A stretch of DNA of 10,184 nt from JAWWPY01 sp964412845 (GCA_964412845.1 CAYPQM010000201.1:1-10184); one strand, 5' to 3'; counted from the first letter of the stretch, positions 1 to 7,304 are shown. The notes: generated from the letters alone by a model not told the origin. Numbers and translations are program-made.

Positions 1-433
1 TGCTCGCGACCTGGAGGGTGGCATTAGCCGATGGGCTGGTCGCATCCAGGGTGATGCCCAGGTCGTCCAGGGACCTGACCTTGCCAAGATCGACGGTGAG
101 GGTCCCGGTCCACGCGCTGGGGCACCAGTCGGTGCCCGCGTCACCGTCGATCGCGTTGGCGGCGGGAGTGCTGGATCCCGAGGAATCAGCGCTGGCCTGC
201 CCGGCCAGGGCCCAGTCGACGGTCGGGGCGGAGGCCGCCGGGCTGGCCCCCGATGCCGACGGCGCGCTGGCCGCCAGCGGCGACGACGCGGCCAGGGGCA
301 GCACCAGCAGCACCGGACCGGCGATCATGGCCAGGTTCCGCCTTAATGGCCGGTGCAGGCCAGCCCGGGCCGGGAGCCGAATCGGCCGCTCGGCCAGGAG
401 GGTGCGGAGCCGGTGGATGCCCGGAGTGACCAT
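1..433 (-). CDS. Secreted F5/8 type C (discoidin-like) domain protein, N-terminal part; C-terminus outside window
   Basis: Only the first 144 residues are present; the frame runs off the left edge. The N-terminus is basic with an Arg-Arg pair at residues 31-32, followed by a hydrophobic stretch at about 36-56 and small Ala/Ser residues. It looks like a Sec or possibly Tat signal peptide with a long n-region. From about residue 72 comes a pattern typical of F5/8 type C carbohydrate-binding domains: a WALAGQASAD start, then NAIDGDAGTDW and LTVDLGKVRSLDDLGI. Such domains usually bind glycans and are attached to secreted glycosidases or adhesins; the catalytic part, if any, is not visible. The ATG at 433 is chosen because GGGAG lies 7 nt upstream. 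An in-frame ATG about 87 nt further upstream would add a non-signal-like tail. It is transcribed divergently from ccdA. Export is inferred. Confidence 0.7.
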   Translation of the reverse strand, partial: MVTPGIHRLRTLLAERPIRLPARAGLHRPLRRNLAMIAGPVLLVLPLAASSPLAASAPSASGASPAASAPTVDWALAGQASADSSGSSTPAANAIDGDAGTDWCPSAWTGTLTVDLGKVRSLDDLGITLDATSPSANATLQVAS

Positions 434-754
434 GGTGCGTCTCCCATTCTGTACTCGGCTCTCCTCACCCGCGCGGAGAGAGCTGGCGTTCTCCAGCAAC
501 TGGCGCGCCTGCTGCATCAGCCAGGACGCCGCGCGCGGGAACCAAAAATGCGATCGGACGTGATCGCACATAGTCAGACTTGATCGCACACTAAGCCGTC
601 CACGGCCTTCCTGCAATGGATTGTTATGGGCGGAATGGGCCGGCCATGGCATGGGGCGCCCAGTTGGCCGCCGCCACTACTCGCGACGCCTCCCTCACCG
701 GGGCATGCTGGGCAAGGGATAGGTTGGGGCGAGCCGAGACCGGAGGCAGGCATC
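434..754. other. Divergent intergenic region between the F5/8 gene and ccdA
   Basis: These 321 bp hold no convincing gene. Open frames crossing them lack good starts or are extensions of neighbouring frames. The visible structure is the GATCGCA repeat cluster at 549-590, described separately, and the ccdA ribosome binding site at 742-746. The region must carry promoters for both divergent genes, but I cannot assign -35 and -10 boxes with confidence. No riboswitch core was recognised. Confidence 0.6.
549..590. promoter_or_regulatory. Palindrome plus direct repeat, candidate operator
   Basis: TGCGATC at 549-555 and GATCGCA at 562-568 form a perfect 7-bp inverted repeat around a 6-bp spacer. 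The 10-mer TGATCGCACA occurs at 561-570 and again at 581-590, exactly 20 bp apart, or about two helical turns. The cluster lies between two divergent genes, about 165 bp upstream of ccdA and about 115 bp upstream of the F5/8 gene. The repeats are seen directly. A role as a binding site for a dimeric regulator is inferred, and I cannot name the regulator family. Confidence 0.45.
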
Positions 755-1654
755 ATGAGCGGCGGGGTCAGTAACCTGGTCCAGTCCGGGCCGCTGCTGC
801 TCGCGGTGCCCATCGCCGCCGCGGCCGGCGCGATCACCTTCCTGTCCCCGTGCTGCCTCCCGCTGGTTCCCGGATTTCTCTCATACGTGACCGGGATGTC
901 CGGCACCGACGCCCAGCGCCGGGCCAGTGCTCCCTCGCCCGTAGCTACCAGGGACAACGCGACCATGGCGGCCGTGGCCGTCAGCGCGGGGGCCAGGAAC
1001 TCTCCCGGCGCCGGGCCGGCGCCGGCCGGCCGGGTGGCGATCCCGGCCAGTGACAATCCCAGGCCGGCGCGCGGCCGCACCGTCGCCGGGACCGCCCTGT
1101 TCGTGTTGGGATTCTCGGCCCTCTTCACCACTTACGGCATGGCTGCCGGCGGGATCGGCGAAGTCCTCCGGACCCATCAGCAGGGCGTTGACCGGGTACT
1201 CGGCGCGGTGACGATCGTGCTCGGCCTGATGTTCGCGGGGGTCTTCGAGAAATTCCCGCTGACCGGACGCATTGTGAAACCGGCATTCCGGCCACGAGCC
1301 GGGCTGGCCGGCGCGCCCCTGCTCGGACTCATGTTCGGGCTCGGCTGGACGCCATGCATCGGGCCAACGCTGACCGCGGTGATGGAGCTGGGCATGACCA
1401 CCGGTACCGCGCTGCGCGGCGGTGTGCTCGCCTTCGTCTATGCCCTCGGTCTCGGCATCCCGTTCCTTATCGTCGCCCTGGGCGTCCAGCGTGGCGTGAG
1501 CACCTTCACGTTCGCCCGGCGGCACGCGAAGCTGATCACCCGGATCGGCGGGGTCATGCTGGTCGCGGTGGGCCTGCTGGAGGTGACCGGGGCCTGGGCC
1601 AGCGTGCTCACCTGGCTCCAGGTGCACTGGAGCTCCTACACGCTGCCCCTCTAG
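755..1654 (+). CDS. ccdA: CcdA-like cytochrome c biogenesis / thiol-disulfide transmembrane protein
   Basis: This 299-residue membrane protein matches the CcdA/DsbD transmembrane family, which carries electrons from cytosolic thioredoxin across the membrane to extracytoplasmic thiol-redox partners. The first helix ends in FLSPCCLPLVPG (Cys33, with an extra Cys34) and the pseudo-symmetric second motif is GWTPCIGP (Cys201); these are the redox pair expected for the family. Hydrophobic segments lie at about 13-35, 110-130, 146-165, 187-210, 222-245 and 261-284, giving six helices. The loop between helix 1 and helix 2 (about 51-108) is an Ala/Pro/Gly-rich stretch longer than I would expect. The ATG at 755 has GGAGG 8 nt upstream; a longer frame from 626 would add a non-family N-terminus. 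No resA, resB or TlpA-type partner is adjacent, so the target could be cytochrome c, a metal reductase or another exported thiol protein. The stop overlaps that of the convergent permease. Confidence 0.88.
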   Translation: MSGGVSNLVQSGPLLLAVPIAAAAGAITFLSPCCLPLVPGFLSYVTGMSGTDAQRRASAPSPVATRDNATMAAVAVSAGARNSPGAGPAPAGRVAIPASDNPRPARGRTVAGTALFVLGFSALFTTYGMAAGGIGEVLRTHQQGVDRVLGAVTIVLGLMFAGVFEKFPLTGRIVKPAFRPRAGLAGAPLLGLMFGLGWTPCIGPTLTAVMELGMTTGTALRGGVLAFVYALGLGIPFLIVALGVQRGVSTFTFARRHAKLITRIGGVMLVAVGLLEVTGAWASVLTWLQVHWSSYTLPL

Positions 1655-2853
1655 TCAGCCAGGTCCGGGGCATCCGGGTGGGCGGCATCCGGATCCGGGG
1701 GCGCACCGCCCATCATCCGGAGCATCGGCACTCCCCCGGTGCGGATGAACCGGATCACCAGGAACGCGGCCAGCAGCAGGAACGCGATGTTGAGCCATGT
1801 CGTGTAGTTCCAGGACACGCCGGCGTCCGGAAGATGGACCTCGCTGCGGCCCGGGATGAGCCCGAGCCCGCCGAACACCACCTCGATGACGTACCCGGCG
1901 GCGGCCATGGTGGCGTAGAAGACGCCGAACACCAGCAGCGCCACCTTCAGGCCGTAGTACTTCCGGTAGATCGCCAGGATCGGCAGGATGATCAGGTCGG
2001 CGAAGATGAAGGCGACCACCCCGCCGAAGCTGATGCCACCGCTCCACAGCACCGCGGCCAGCGGCACGTTGCCGATCGAGCAGACGAAGCTCGCGACAGC
2101 CACCAGCGGGCCGACCAGGGGGCCCCAGATCGCCGCCGCCAGCGGATGGCCGGCCAGGAAGAAATGCCGCCAGAAGCGATCCGGCACCCAGGCGCCGATT
2201 GCCCCGGCGATCAGCAGACCGCCGACCAGATCCTTCCAGATCGCCGCCCACTCCATGACGAAGATATGTGACACGGCGGTGAACCCGCGGGGGGAAGCCA
2301 GCCGCCGCCAGAAGGAACCCGCGCCCCCGGCGGACATGTCCATCGCGGCGTGGCCCTCCATCGAACCGGCCAGCCCGCGCCGGGCCTGGCTGAGTGCCGC
2401 CCGCTCCAGCCTGCTGGTCAGCACGAACCGGAAGGCCACGGCGACCAGGACGATGATGACCGGGCCGCCGGTGAACTCGGCCAGGGTGAACTGCCAGCCC
2501 ATCAGCAGGGCCAAGATAACGCCGAGTTCGATGACCAGGTTGGTCGAGGCGATCTCGAAGACCATGGCGGACACGAAGCTCGCGCCCTTGATGAACAGCG
2601 ACCGGGCCAGCGCCACGGCAGCGTACGAGCAGGACGACGAGGCGGCACCGAAGCCGGCCGCGAGCGCCAGCGCCCGCGGTGCACGACCGCCGAGCAGCCG
2701 GACCACCGCGGACCGGCGCACCGCGGCCTGCACCACCGCGGACAGCCCGAAGCCCAGCACGAGAGCCCAGGTGATCTCCCAGGTCATCGACCCGGCGAGG
2801 GCCAGCGCATGGCCGAGAGCTGACCCGGCCGAGTGCCCGGCGGCCGCAGCCAT
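1651..2853 (-). CDS. PF03773-type (ArsP/YraQ-like) permease
   Basis: A 400-residue integral membrane protein with about eight to ten hydrophobic segments, recognised as the DUF318/PF03773 permease family. Some members export arsenicals or other metals; many are unassigned. Two pseudo-symmetric motifs are visible: ASSSCSY at 71-77 (Cys75) and SFVCSIGNVP at 255-264 (Cys258). Between the halves, the loop at about 165-173 reads MEGHAAMDM, rich in His and Met and plausible for soft-metal contact. The C-terminal tail after the last helix (about residue 371) ends in an Asp/Pro-rich stretch. The ATG at 2853 has a strong GGAGGAGG just upstream. The gene starts 35 bp after the tricorn stop on the same strand and may be co-transcribed with it. 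It is convergent with ccdA; a thiol-redox protein beside a cysteine-motif metal permease suggests, but does not prove, a metal or oxidative stress role. The substrate is unknown. Confidence 0.85.
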   Translation of the reverse strand: MAAAAGHSAGSALGHALALAGSMTWEITWALVLGFGLSAVVQAAVRRSAVVRLLGGRAPRALALAAGFGAASSSCSYAAVALARSLFIKGASFVSAMVFEIASTNLVIELGVILALLMGWQFTLAEFTGGPVIIVLVAVAFRFVLTSRLERAALSQARRGLAGSMEGHAAMDMSAGGAGSFWRRLASPRGFTAVSHIFVMEWAAIWKDLVGGLLIAGAIGAWVPDRFWRHFFLAGHPLAAAIWGPLVGPLVAVASFVCSIGNVPLAAVLWSGGISFGGVVAFIFADLIILPILAIYRKYYGLKVALLVFGVFYATMAAAGYVIEVVFGGLGLIPGRSEVHLPDAGVSWNYTTWLNIAFLLLAAFLVIRFIRTGGVPMLRMMGGAPPDPDAAHPDAPDLAD

Positions 2854-2888
2854 CCCGCCTCCTCCCCGTGCCGCCGTGAAACCAGGCC

Positions 2889-5800
2889 CTACGCCGGGCC
2901 CGGGGCCCGCGGCCGCGGTGGCAGGGGCGGCCTGCGCCGGGACGGCCTGGTCGAGGTATCCGGCGGCCGGCCGGCCGGCCTCGCTTCGAGGGCTTCCATG
3001 GCCAGTCGCACCGCGGTCTCCAGCTGGGGATCGGCGCCGCGGGCCCAGTCGTCCGGTGAGATGTCCACCTCCACGTCCGGGTCAACCCCGTGGTTTTCCA
3101 CCCCCCAGCCGTATCCTTCCAGCCAGATGGCATAACGAGGGACCGTCATCTGGGTCCCGTCGACCAGGGTGAATCCCTCATCGATGCCGATCACCCCACC
3201 CCAGGTGCGGGTGCCGACGACCGGGCCCAGGCCGAGAATGCGGATCGCGGCGGTGACCATGTCCCCGTCCGAGCCGGCGAACTGATCGGTCAGCGCGACC
3301 ACCGGGCCGCGCGGTGCGTCCTGCGGGTAGGTCACTGGCCGCATCCCCCGCGGCAGGTCCCAGCCCATGATCTTGCGGGCCAGCTTCTCAATCACCAGTT
3401 CGGACACGTGCCCGCCCCGGTTGGCGCGGACGTCCACCAGCAGCGCGTCATGCCCCATCTCCACCCGCAGGTCGCGGTGGAAGTGCGCCCAGCCTTCGCC
3501 CATCATGTCAGGCACGTGGAGATACCCGGCCCGGCCGCCGCTGAGTTCACGGACCAGCCGGCGCCGCCCGGCCACCCAGTCCTGGTACCGCAGCCGGCGG
3601 TCACTGGCGAGTGGCGTCACCGCGAACCGGCGCGGCGCGGCGCCCTCGCTGGCGACGGTGAGTTCCACCGGCTTGCCCGCGGTGCCGACCAGCAGCGGGC
3701 CGGGACCGGCGTCCGGATCTACCGGGCGGCCGTCCACCGCGAGCAGGGCGTCGCCGGGCCGGACATCGACGCCTGGGGTGGCCAGCGGTGAGCGGGCGCG
3801 CGGGTCGGACGACTCGCCGGGCAGCACGCGGGTCACCTGCCAGGTGCCATCCGGCCCGGGCGCCAGGTCCGCGCCGAGCAACCCCACATGGCCCGATCCA
3901 CCCTCACCAGGCGCACCCGCGGGCCGGACGTACGCGTGCGAGCTGCCGAGTTCCCCGAAGACCTCCAGGAGCAGGTCGGCGAAGTCAGCTGACCCGCCGA
4001 GCCGGGACAGGGCCGGCCGGTAGGCATCGAGCACCCCGGCCCAGTCCACGTCGGCCATGTCCGCCACCCAGAAGTCGTGGCTCATGTACCTGCCTGCCTC
4101 GTCAAAGGCATGCCGCCACTGGGCGACCGGGTCGGCGGTGAACCGCGCGCGGGACAGGTCCACAGTGACCGTGTCCGCCGAGTCTTCGCTGTCGGCGGCA
4201 CGGTCCGCCGGCACCACCCGCAGGCTGTCGTCGTCGCGCACGACCAGGCGGTGGCCGTCGCCGCTCACCTCGAACCAGTTCAGCTCCGAGATCAGCTCGG
4301 TGCAGGTGCGCTTGGCCAGATCGAAACGTTCCAGCGCCGGGTCCGGCCGCGAAGCGTCCGGGTCGGCGGCGCTCTCGCCGAGCACTCCGGTGAGTGGCTC
4401 CTTCAGCCAGGCCAGCCCGCCGGAGACAGCGCGCAGCGAGGAGTACCGCCATTCCGCTACCGGCACGCCCACCACCCGCCCGGCCAGGCCTTCGAGATCC
4501 ACCGTGACCGGCGGCACCGGCGATTCCCCGCCCGGCTCCTTTGAGCCCGGCTCCTTGCTGCTGGCATCCGGCTGGTCGCTGTCCGGCTGGCCGCTGTCCG
4601 GCCCGCCGGTGACTGGCCGCCCGCCGGCCACTGGCGCGAACGGCGACGACGTGGCCGCCGCAAGCGGCACCAGGTACGGGCGCGAGCCGAACGGGAACGA
4701 CAGGTCGAAGAAATGGGCGTCGTAGACGGGATCGAAGCTCCGCACCGACAGGAAGGCGAGGTAACGCCCGTCCACCGTGAATGTCGGTTCGGAATCGATG
4801 AACCGGCCATCGGTGACGTCCACGATCGAGGCGTCCGAGAGCCGGGCGAGACGAATCCGGCTCAGCGGCCGGGGCCCGGGATGTGACCAGGCCAGCCAGG
4901 CCGAATCGGGCGCGTAGGCGAGCCCGGTCACCGGCCCGTCCTCCGCCTGCGCCAGCAGGGTCACCTGCCCGGACGCGACGTCGACCAGGTGCAGCCTGCC
5001 GTCTCGGGCGGCGACCGCCACCGTCGATCCATCGGGCGCCGCGGCCAGGTCGTTGACCAGTCCGAGCATCCCTTCCGCCAGGCGGCGCGGCGGCGCGGGC
5101 GCCCCGGCCGTGAGCTCGGGACCACCGCCGGGGGCGATCTCCAGCGCGTCCTGGCCCGCGGCATCGCTGACCCAGACCACCTGGCCGGCCCGGCCCAGCA
5201 CCCGGGGCAGCCGGGCGCGTGCGTCGGGCGCGACGGTCAGGGCCCGGGCCGGCCCGTCCCGGGGTGAGCCAGTGCACCGTGCCACAGACCTCCACCGCGC
5301 TGGCCCGGCCCGTCTCGTCGCAGGACAAGTCGCCAAGATGATCCTCCGCCGTCACCAGCCGCGGCGCGCGGGCCGTGGCCGCCGAGCCGAGGGTGATGTC
5401 CAGCCGACGTGGCTCGCTCCCGGCATCGAGATCGTCGAGGATCCAGATCTCCCCCGCGCTCTGGTACACCACCCGGTCGCCGTCAGTGCTGGCCTGACGG
5501 GCGTAGAAGCCGTCATGGTCGGAATGCCGCCGCAGGTCAGAGCCGTCGAGCTGGCACGAGTAGAGGTTGCCCGTCCCCTCATGGTCGGACAGGAAGGCCA
5601 GCCGGCCCCGGGTCAGCATGGGGCTGGCGAACTGGCCGCGCAGATCAGCCAGGATCCGCCGGAACGGGCCCTCGGCCGCCGCCGTCCACAGCCGCCCCGA
5701 GGTGCCGCCCCGGTACCGCTTCCAGAATGCGGGGTCGCGTCCCCAGCTGCCGTTCAGCACGGCGCGGGCGCCGGGTGCCAGGGCTACATCCGCGACGGGA

Positions 5801-6198
5801 CCGAACGCGAGGCGGCGGGGTGCTCCCGTATCGGCGGGCACGCGGTACGCCCAGGTGAACCGATCGAACGACTGGCCGGAACAGGTGAGCGCGAGGATCT
5901 CCCCGTCCGGGGCCCAGCCGCATACCCGGGTATCCGGGTCACCCCAGTAGGTGAGCCGGCGGCCGCCACCGCCGTCCACCTCCGCCAGGTACACCTCCGG
6001 TGGCCCGTCACGCCAGCTCGTCCAGGCCACGAGCGTGCCGTCCCGGGCCAGCCTCGGATGGCTGACCTGGGCCCGGTCCGCGGAAACCCGCCAGGCCCGG
6101 CCGCCGGCGACGGGTGCGAGCCAGACGTCATCCTCCGCGACGAAGGTGAGGAGGCCCTCATGGATGTGCGGGAAACGAAGGTACCCGGCTGAAGTCAC
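2889..6198 (-). pseudogene. tri: Tricorn protease homologue, full length but interrupted by one frameshift
   Basis: Tricorn is a large cytosolic serine peptidase that cuts peptides released by the proteasome or Clp. The gene spans about 1,103 codons, close to the family length of about 1,070. The N-terminal half (frame from 6198) carries beta-propeller blades beginning YLRFPHIHEGLLTFVAEDDVW. Around 5258-5264 the frame changes, and the rest continues in the frame ending at 2889: second propeller, helical C1, a PDZ domain (about 3600-3890) and the S41-type C2 domain. All catalytic residues seem kept: Ser-His in GSSHAYV (His codon 3936-3938), the nucleophile Ser in AGSDGD (codon 3270-3272) and Glu in GVENHG (codon 3096-3098). 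In combined numbering these fall near 754, 976 and 1034, against 746, 965 and 1023 in Thermoplasma. The start is GTG at 6198 with a TACGAT box 6 nt upstream. Apart from the break it looks well preserved, so a recent mutation or a sequencing error is possible. Confidence 0.85.
4530..4599. repeat. Two 15-bp tandem duplications inside the tricorn gene
   Basis: GCCCGGCTCCTT occurs at 4530-4541 and 4545-4556 with a 15-bp period. A 15-bp unit at 4570-4584 is repeated at 4585-4599 with one base change. On the coding (minus) strand these give pentapeptide-like repeats: QPDSG/QPDSD and SKEPG/SKEPG. The segment is polar and Pro-rich and lies between strands of the second beta-propeller, so it is probably a disordered surface loop. 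Being in phase, it does not disturb the frame. Confidence 0.75.
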
Positions 6199-6204
6199 CG
6201 GATC

Positions 6205-6210
6205 ATCGTA
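6205..6210 (-). promoter_or_regulatory. Candidate -10 box for a leaderless tricorn transcript
   Basis: TACGAT on the minus strand matches the TAnnnT actinobacterial -10 consensus and lies exactly 6 nt before the GTG start at 6198, so transcription would begin at or next to the start codon. No ribosome binding site is visible between them. The -35 region is poor. Leaderless mRNAs are common in actinobacteria; the assignment is inferred. Confidence 0.45.
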
Positions 6211-6241
6211 GGACGGGCCTGCTCAGACCTCACGCGGGGCC

Positions 6242-6257
6242 GCGGCCGGCGGGCCGC
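6242..6257. terminator. Small GC hairpin between DUF1707 gene and tricorn gene
   Basis: GCGGCC, loop GGCG, GGCCGC form a perfect 6-bp stem in the 135-bp gap after the DUF1707 stop. There is no T-run after it on the minus strand. In such GC-rich DNA short perfect stems arise by chance, so a terminator role is only a possibility. Confidence 0.2.
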
Positions 6258-6333
6258 TCAGCACCTGGATGAACGGCCAGGTCTTTGCCTGACCAGCCAA
6301 GGATGCCGGCAGCCACGCTGAGTGGACGGGGTC

Positions 6334-6933
6334 TCACCGTCCTCGGCGGTGCTGCCTGATCTTGATGTAGCCGGATCGTGGATGCCCGGTCACAGTCACC
6401 GTCGGGGCGGATGGGTCCGCCGTTTCCGCGGCCTTGTTGCTGATGTGAGCGGTGTTGGTGCTCGACGGGCCGATGCGGGCTCCCCAGCCGTGCGGCAGGA
6501 TCAGCCGGATCCACCCGGTTCCGCATGCCGCTTCGACGGTGACCTCGCGGTGTGTGCAGGAGGCTTCGGTGAAGTCGATCGTTATGAGGCCTGTCGTCGT
6601 CTCGGCGGTGATCCGCTGGGAGACGGTCCACCGGCCGCCCTGCTTGATGTTCTGCCTGGTGGTCTTGAGGACAAGTGTTTCAGGCTCGGCGCCGGGGTGC
6701 AGCAGGGAAGGCCGCTTCTCGGGCAGGTCCGCCACCAGGACATCCAGTTCGCCGTACGTCTTGGCGCGGTAGGCCCGGTCGAGCCTTTCATCCAGCTCCG
6801 CAAGATCGATGCGGCCTTCACCGGCGGCCACCCGCAGCCGCTCAGCGACGGCCTCCCGGTCCGCATCCCCCGCCCGTGGCTCCGCCATTTCCTTCGGCGT
6901 GGTCATCGGGGACGGTTGCTCCGCATCAGCCAT
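6334..6933 (-). CDS. DUF1707 domain protein with C-terminal beta-rich region
   Basis: A 199-residue protein. Residues about 20-72 match the DUF1707 pattern: RAGDADREAVAERL, then GEGRIDLAELDERL, then YGELDVLVADLP. This short helical module is widespread in actinobacteria, often at the N-terminus of small membrane or envelope-stress proteins; its function is unknown. Here no transmembrane helix follows. Instead, residues about 85-193 are an alternating beta-type region (TVSQRITAETTTGLITIDF, WIRLILPHGWG) resembling the beta-repeat domain of DUF1707 and LiaF-like proteins. It is likely cytosolic. The ATG at 6933 is chosen for a TACAGT box 6 nt upstream. Internal ATGs at 6906 and 6888 are alternatives, and the frame extending to 7107 is read-through into transposon remains. 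The gene precedes tricorn on the same strand with a 135-bp gap. Confidence 0.75.
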   Translation of the reverse strand: MADAEQPSPMTTPKEMAEPRAGDADREAVAERLRVAAGEGRIDLAELDERLDRAYRAKTYGELDVLVADLPEKRPSLLHPGAEPETLVLKTTRQNIKQGGRWTVSQRITAETTTGLITIDFTEASCTHREVTVEAACGTGWIRLILPHGWGARIGPSSTNTAHISNKAAETADPSAPTVTVTGHPRSGYIKIRQHRRGR

Positions 6934-6939
6934 AGAGCG

Positions 6940-6945
6940 ACTGTA
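6940..6945 (-). promoter_or_regulatory. Candidate -10 box for a leaderless DUF1707 transcript
   Basis: TACAGT on the minus strand ends 6 nt before the ATG at 6933, the same spacing as at the tricorn gene. No ribosome binding site lies between. This supports both the choice of start and a leaderless message, but a clear -35 box is lacking. Confidence 0.4.
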
Positions 6946-7002
6946 AAGCACAACCTGCAGGACGGCCTGGCCCCAGTTCGCGTCGCCGGCGGCGCGGCCC
7001 GC

Positions 7003-7044
7003 GCTGCTCATCTGCCCGCCCTGGCCGCCGGGCAGATGAGCAGC
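7003..7044. repeat. Perfect 16-bp inverted repeat with 10-nt loop
   Basis: GCTGCTCATCTGCCCG at 7003-7018 is followed by a 10-nt loop and its exact reverse complement at 7029-7044. The right arm belongs to the reading frame of the IS66 transposase remnant (coding AGQMSS); the left arm lies at the edge of the remnant, where homology ends. A palindrome of this length is far beyond chance. It may be a strong hairpin that stops transcription coming from either side, or the scar of an inverted duplication at the breakpoint that truncated the transposase. Confidence 0.85.
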
Positions 7045-7281
7045 TTCCGGTCCCGCTACCGCGCCCTGGTCACCGCCGCCGGGGAGCACAACCGGCACCG
7101 TCACCACCGGGCCGCCGCCGGGCCAGGCGCCTGGCCCGGCGGCTTGGCCAGTGCGAGGACATGATCCTGCGCTTCATTACCGACCTGACCGTCGACTTCA
7201 CCAACAACCAAGCTAAACGCGGCGTCAGGCCGGTAAAGGTCCAGCAACGGTCATCCGGCGGATATCTCGGACGACAATTAA
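7015..7281 (+). pseudogene. IS66-family transposase, C-terminal remnant with frameshift
   Basis: The clearest part begins at 7161 and reads MILRFITDLTVDFTNNQ, then KRGVRPVKVQQRSSGG. This matches the conserved C-terminal block of IS66 transposases (V.FTNNQAERD.R..KVQQ..SG), which contains the catalytic Glu region; here the usual NNQAERD is NNQAKRG, so the Glu is replaced by Lys. The preceding part, ALAAGQMSSFRSRYRALVTAAG, lies in a different frame (stop at 7162-7164), so a frameshift separates the two somewhere around 7120-7155. Most of the transposase is missing upstream and the end after GGYLG is also lost. No terminal inverted repeats of the element or target duplication were found. It marks a past insertion followed by decay between the DUF1707 gene and the globin gene. 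Confidence 0.72.
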
Positions 7282-7284
7282 CTA

Positions 7285-7304
7285 AGTGCAATAGTAGTTG
7301 CACT
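7285..7304. promoter_or_regulatory. 20-bp palindrome in AT-rich patch upstream of globin-reductase gene
   Basis: AGTGCAA at 7285-7291 and TTGCACT at 7298-7304 are perfect inverted repeats around TAGTAG. The patch 7272-7325 is strikingly AT-rich for this genome and is followed by a T-rich run (7310-7317), so on the plus strand it could be either an operator about 85 bp before the ATG at 7389 or an intrinsic terminator after the transposase remnant. Upstream of a globin gene a redox or NO sensor site is attractive but is inference; no known consensus was matched. Confidence 0.5.

Noticed and set aside
18..563. 181-codon plus-strand open frame at the left end
   Set aside because: It lies opposite the signal peptide and F5/8 domain, has no family resemblance and is Arg/Ser/Ala-rich, as expected of a shadow frame in GC-rich DNA.
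626..754. N-terminal extension of ccdA from an ATG at 626
   Set aside because: The extra 43 residues are Gly/Pro/Trp-rich and not family-like, whereas the ATG at 755 has GGAGG at good spacing.
600..754. Riboswitch (cobalamin-like) upstream of ccdA
   Set aside because: A short GCCACTA-like string is present, but no other conserved core elements were found.
1655..3172. Long open frames on both strands over the permease
   Set aside because: They are rich in Arg, Gly, Pro or His with no recognisable motif; the permease frame explains the region.
4102..5255. Continuation of the N-terminal tricorn frame as a 698-residue protein
   Set aside because: After about residue 312 it becomes Arg/Gly/Ala-rich with no family match, while the neighbouring frame carries true tricorn sequence. 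It is read-through after the frameshift.
5255..5267. Programmed ribosomal frameshift in tricorn
   Set aside because: CCCC-GGG could slip, but I see no stimulatory structure or SD-like element, and tricorn is normally a single frame. A mutation or error is simpler.
6334..7107. DUF1707 protein extended to a start at 7107
   Set aside because: The extra residues read through the inverted repeat and antisense of the IS66 remnant, and lack family similarity.
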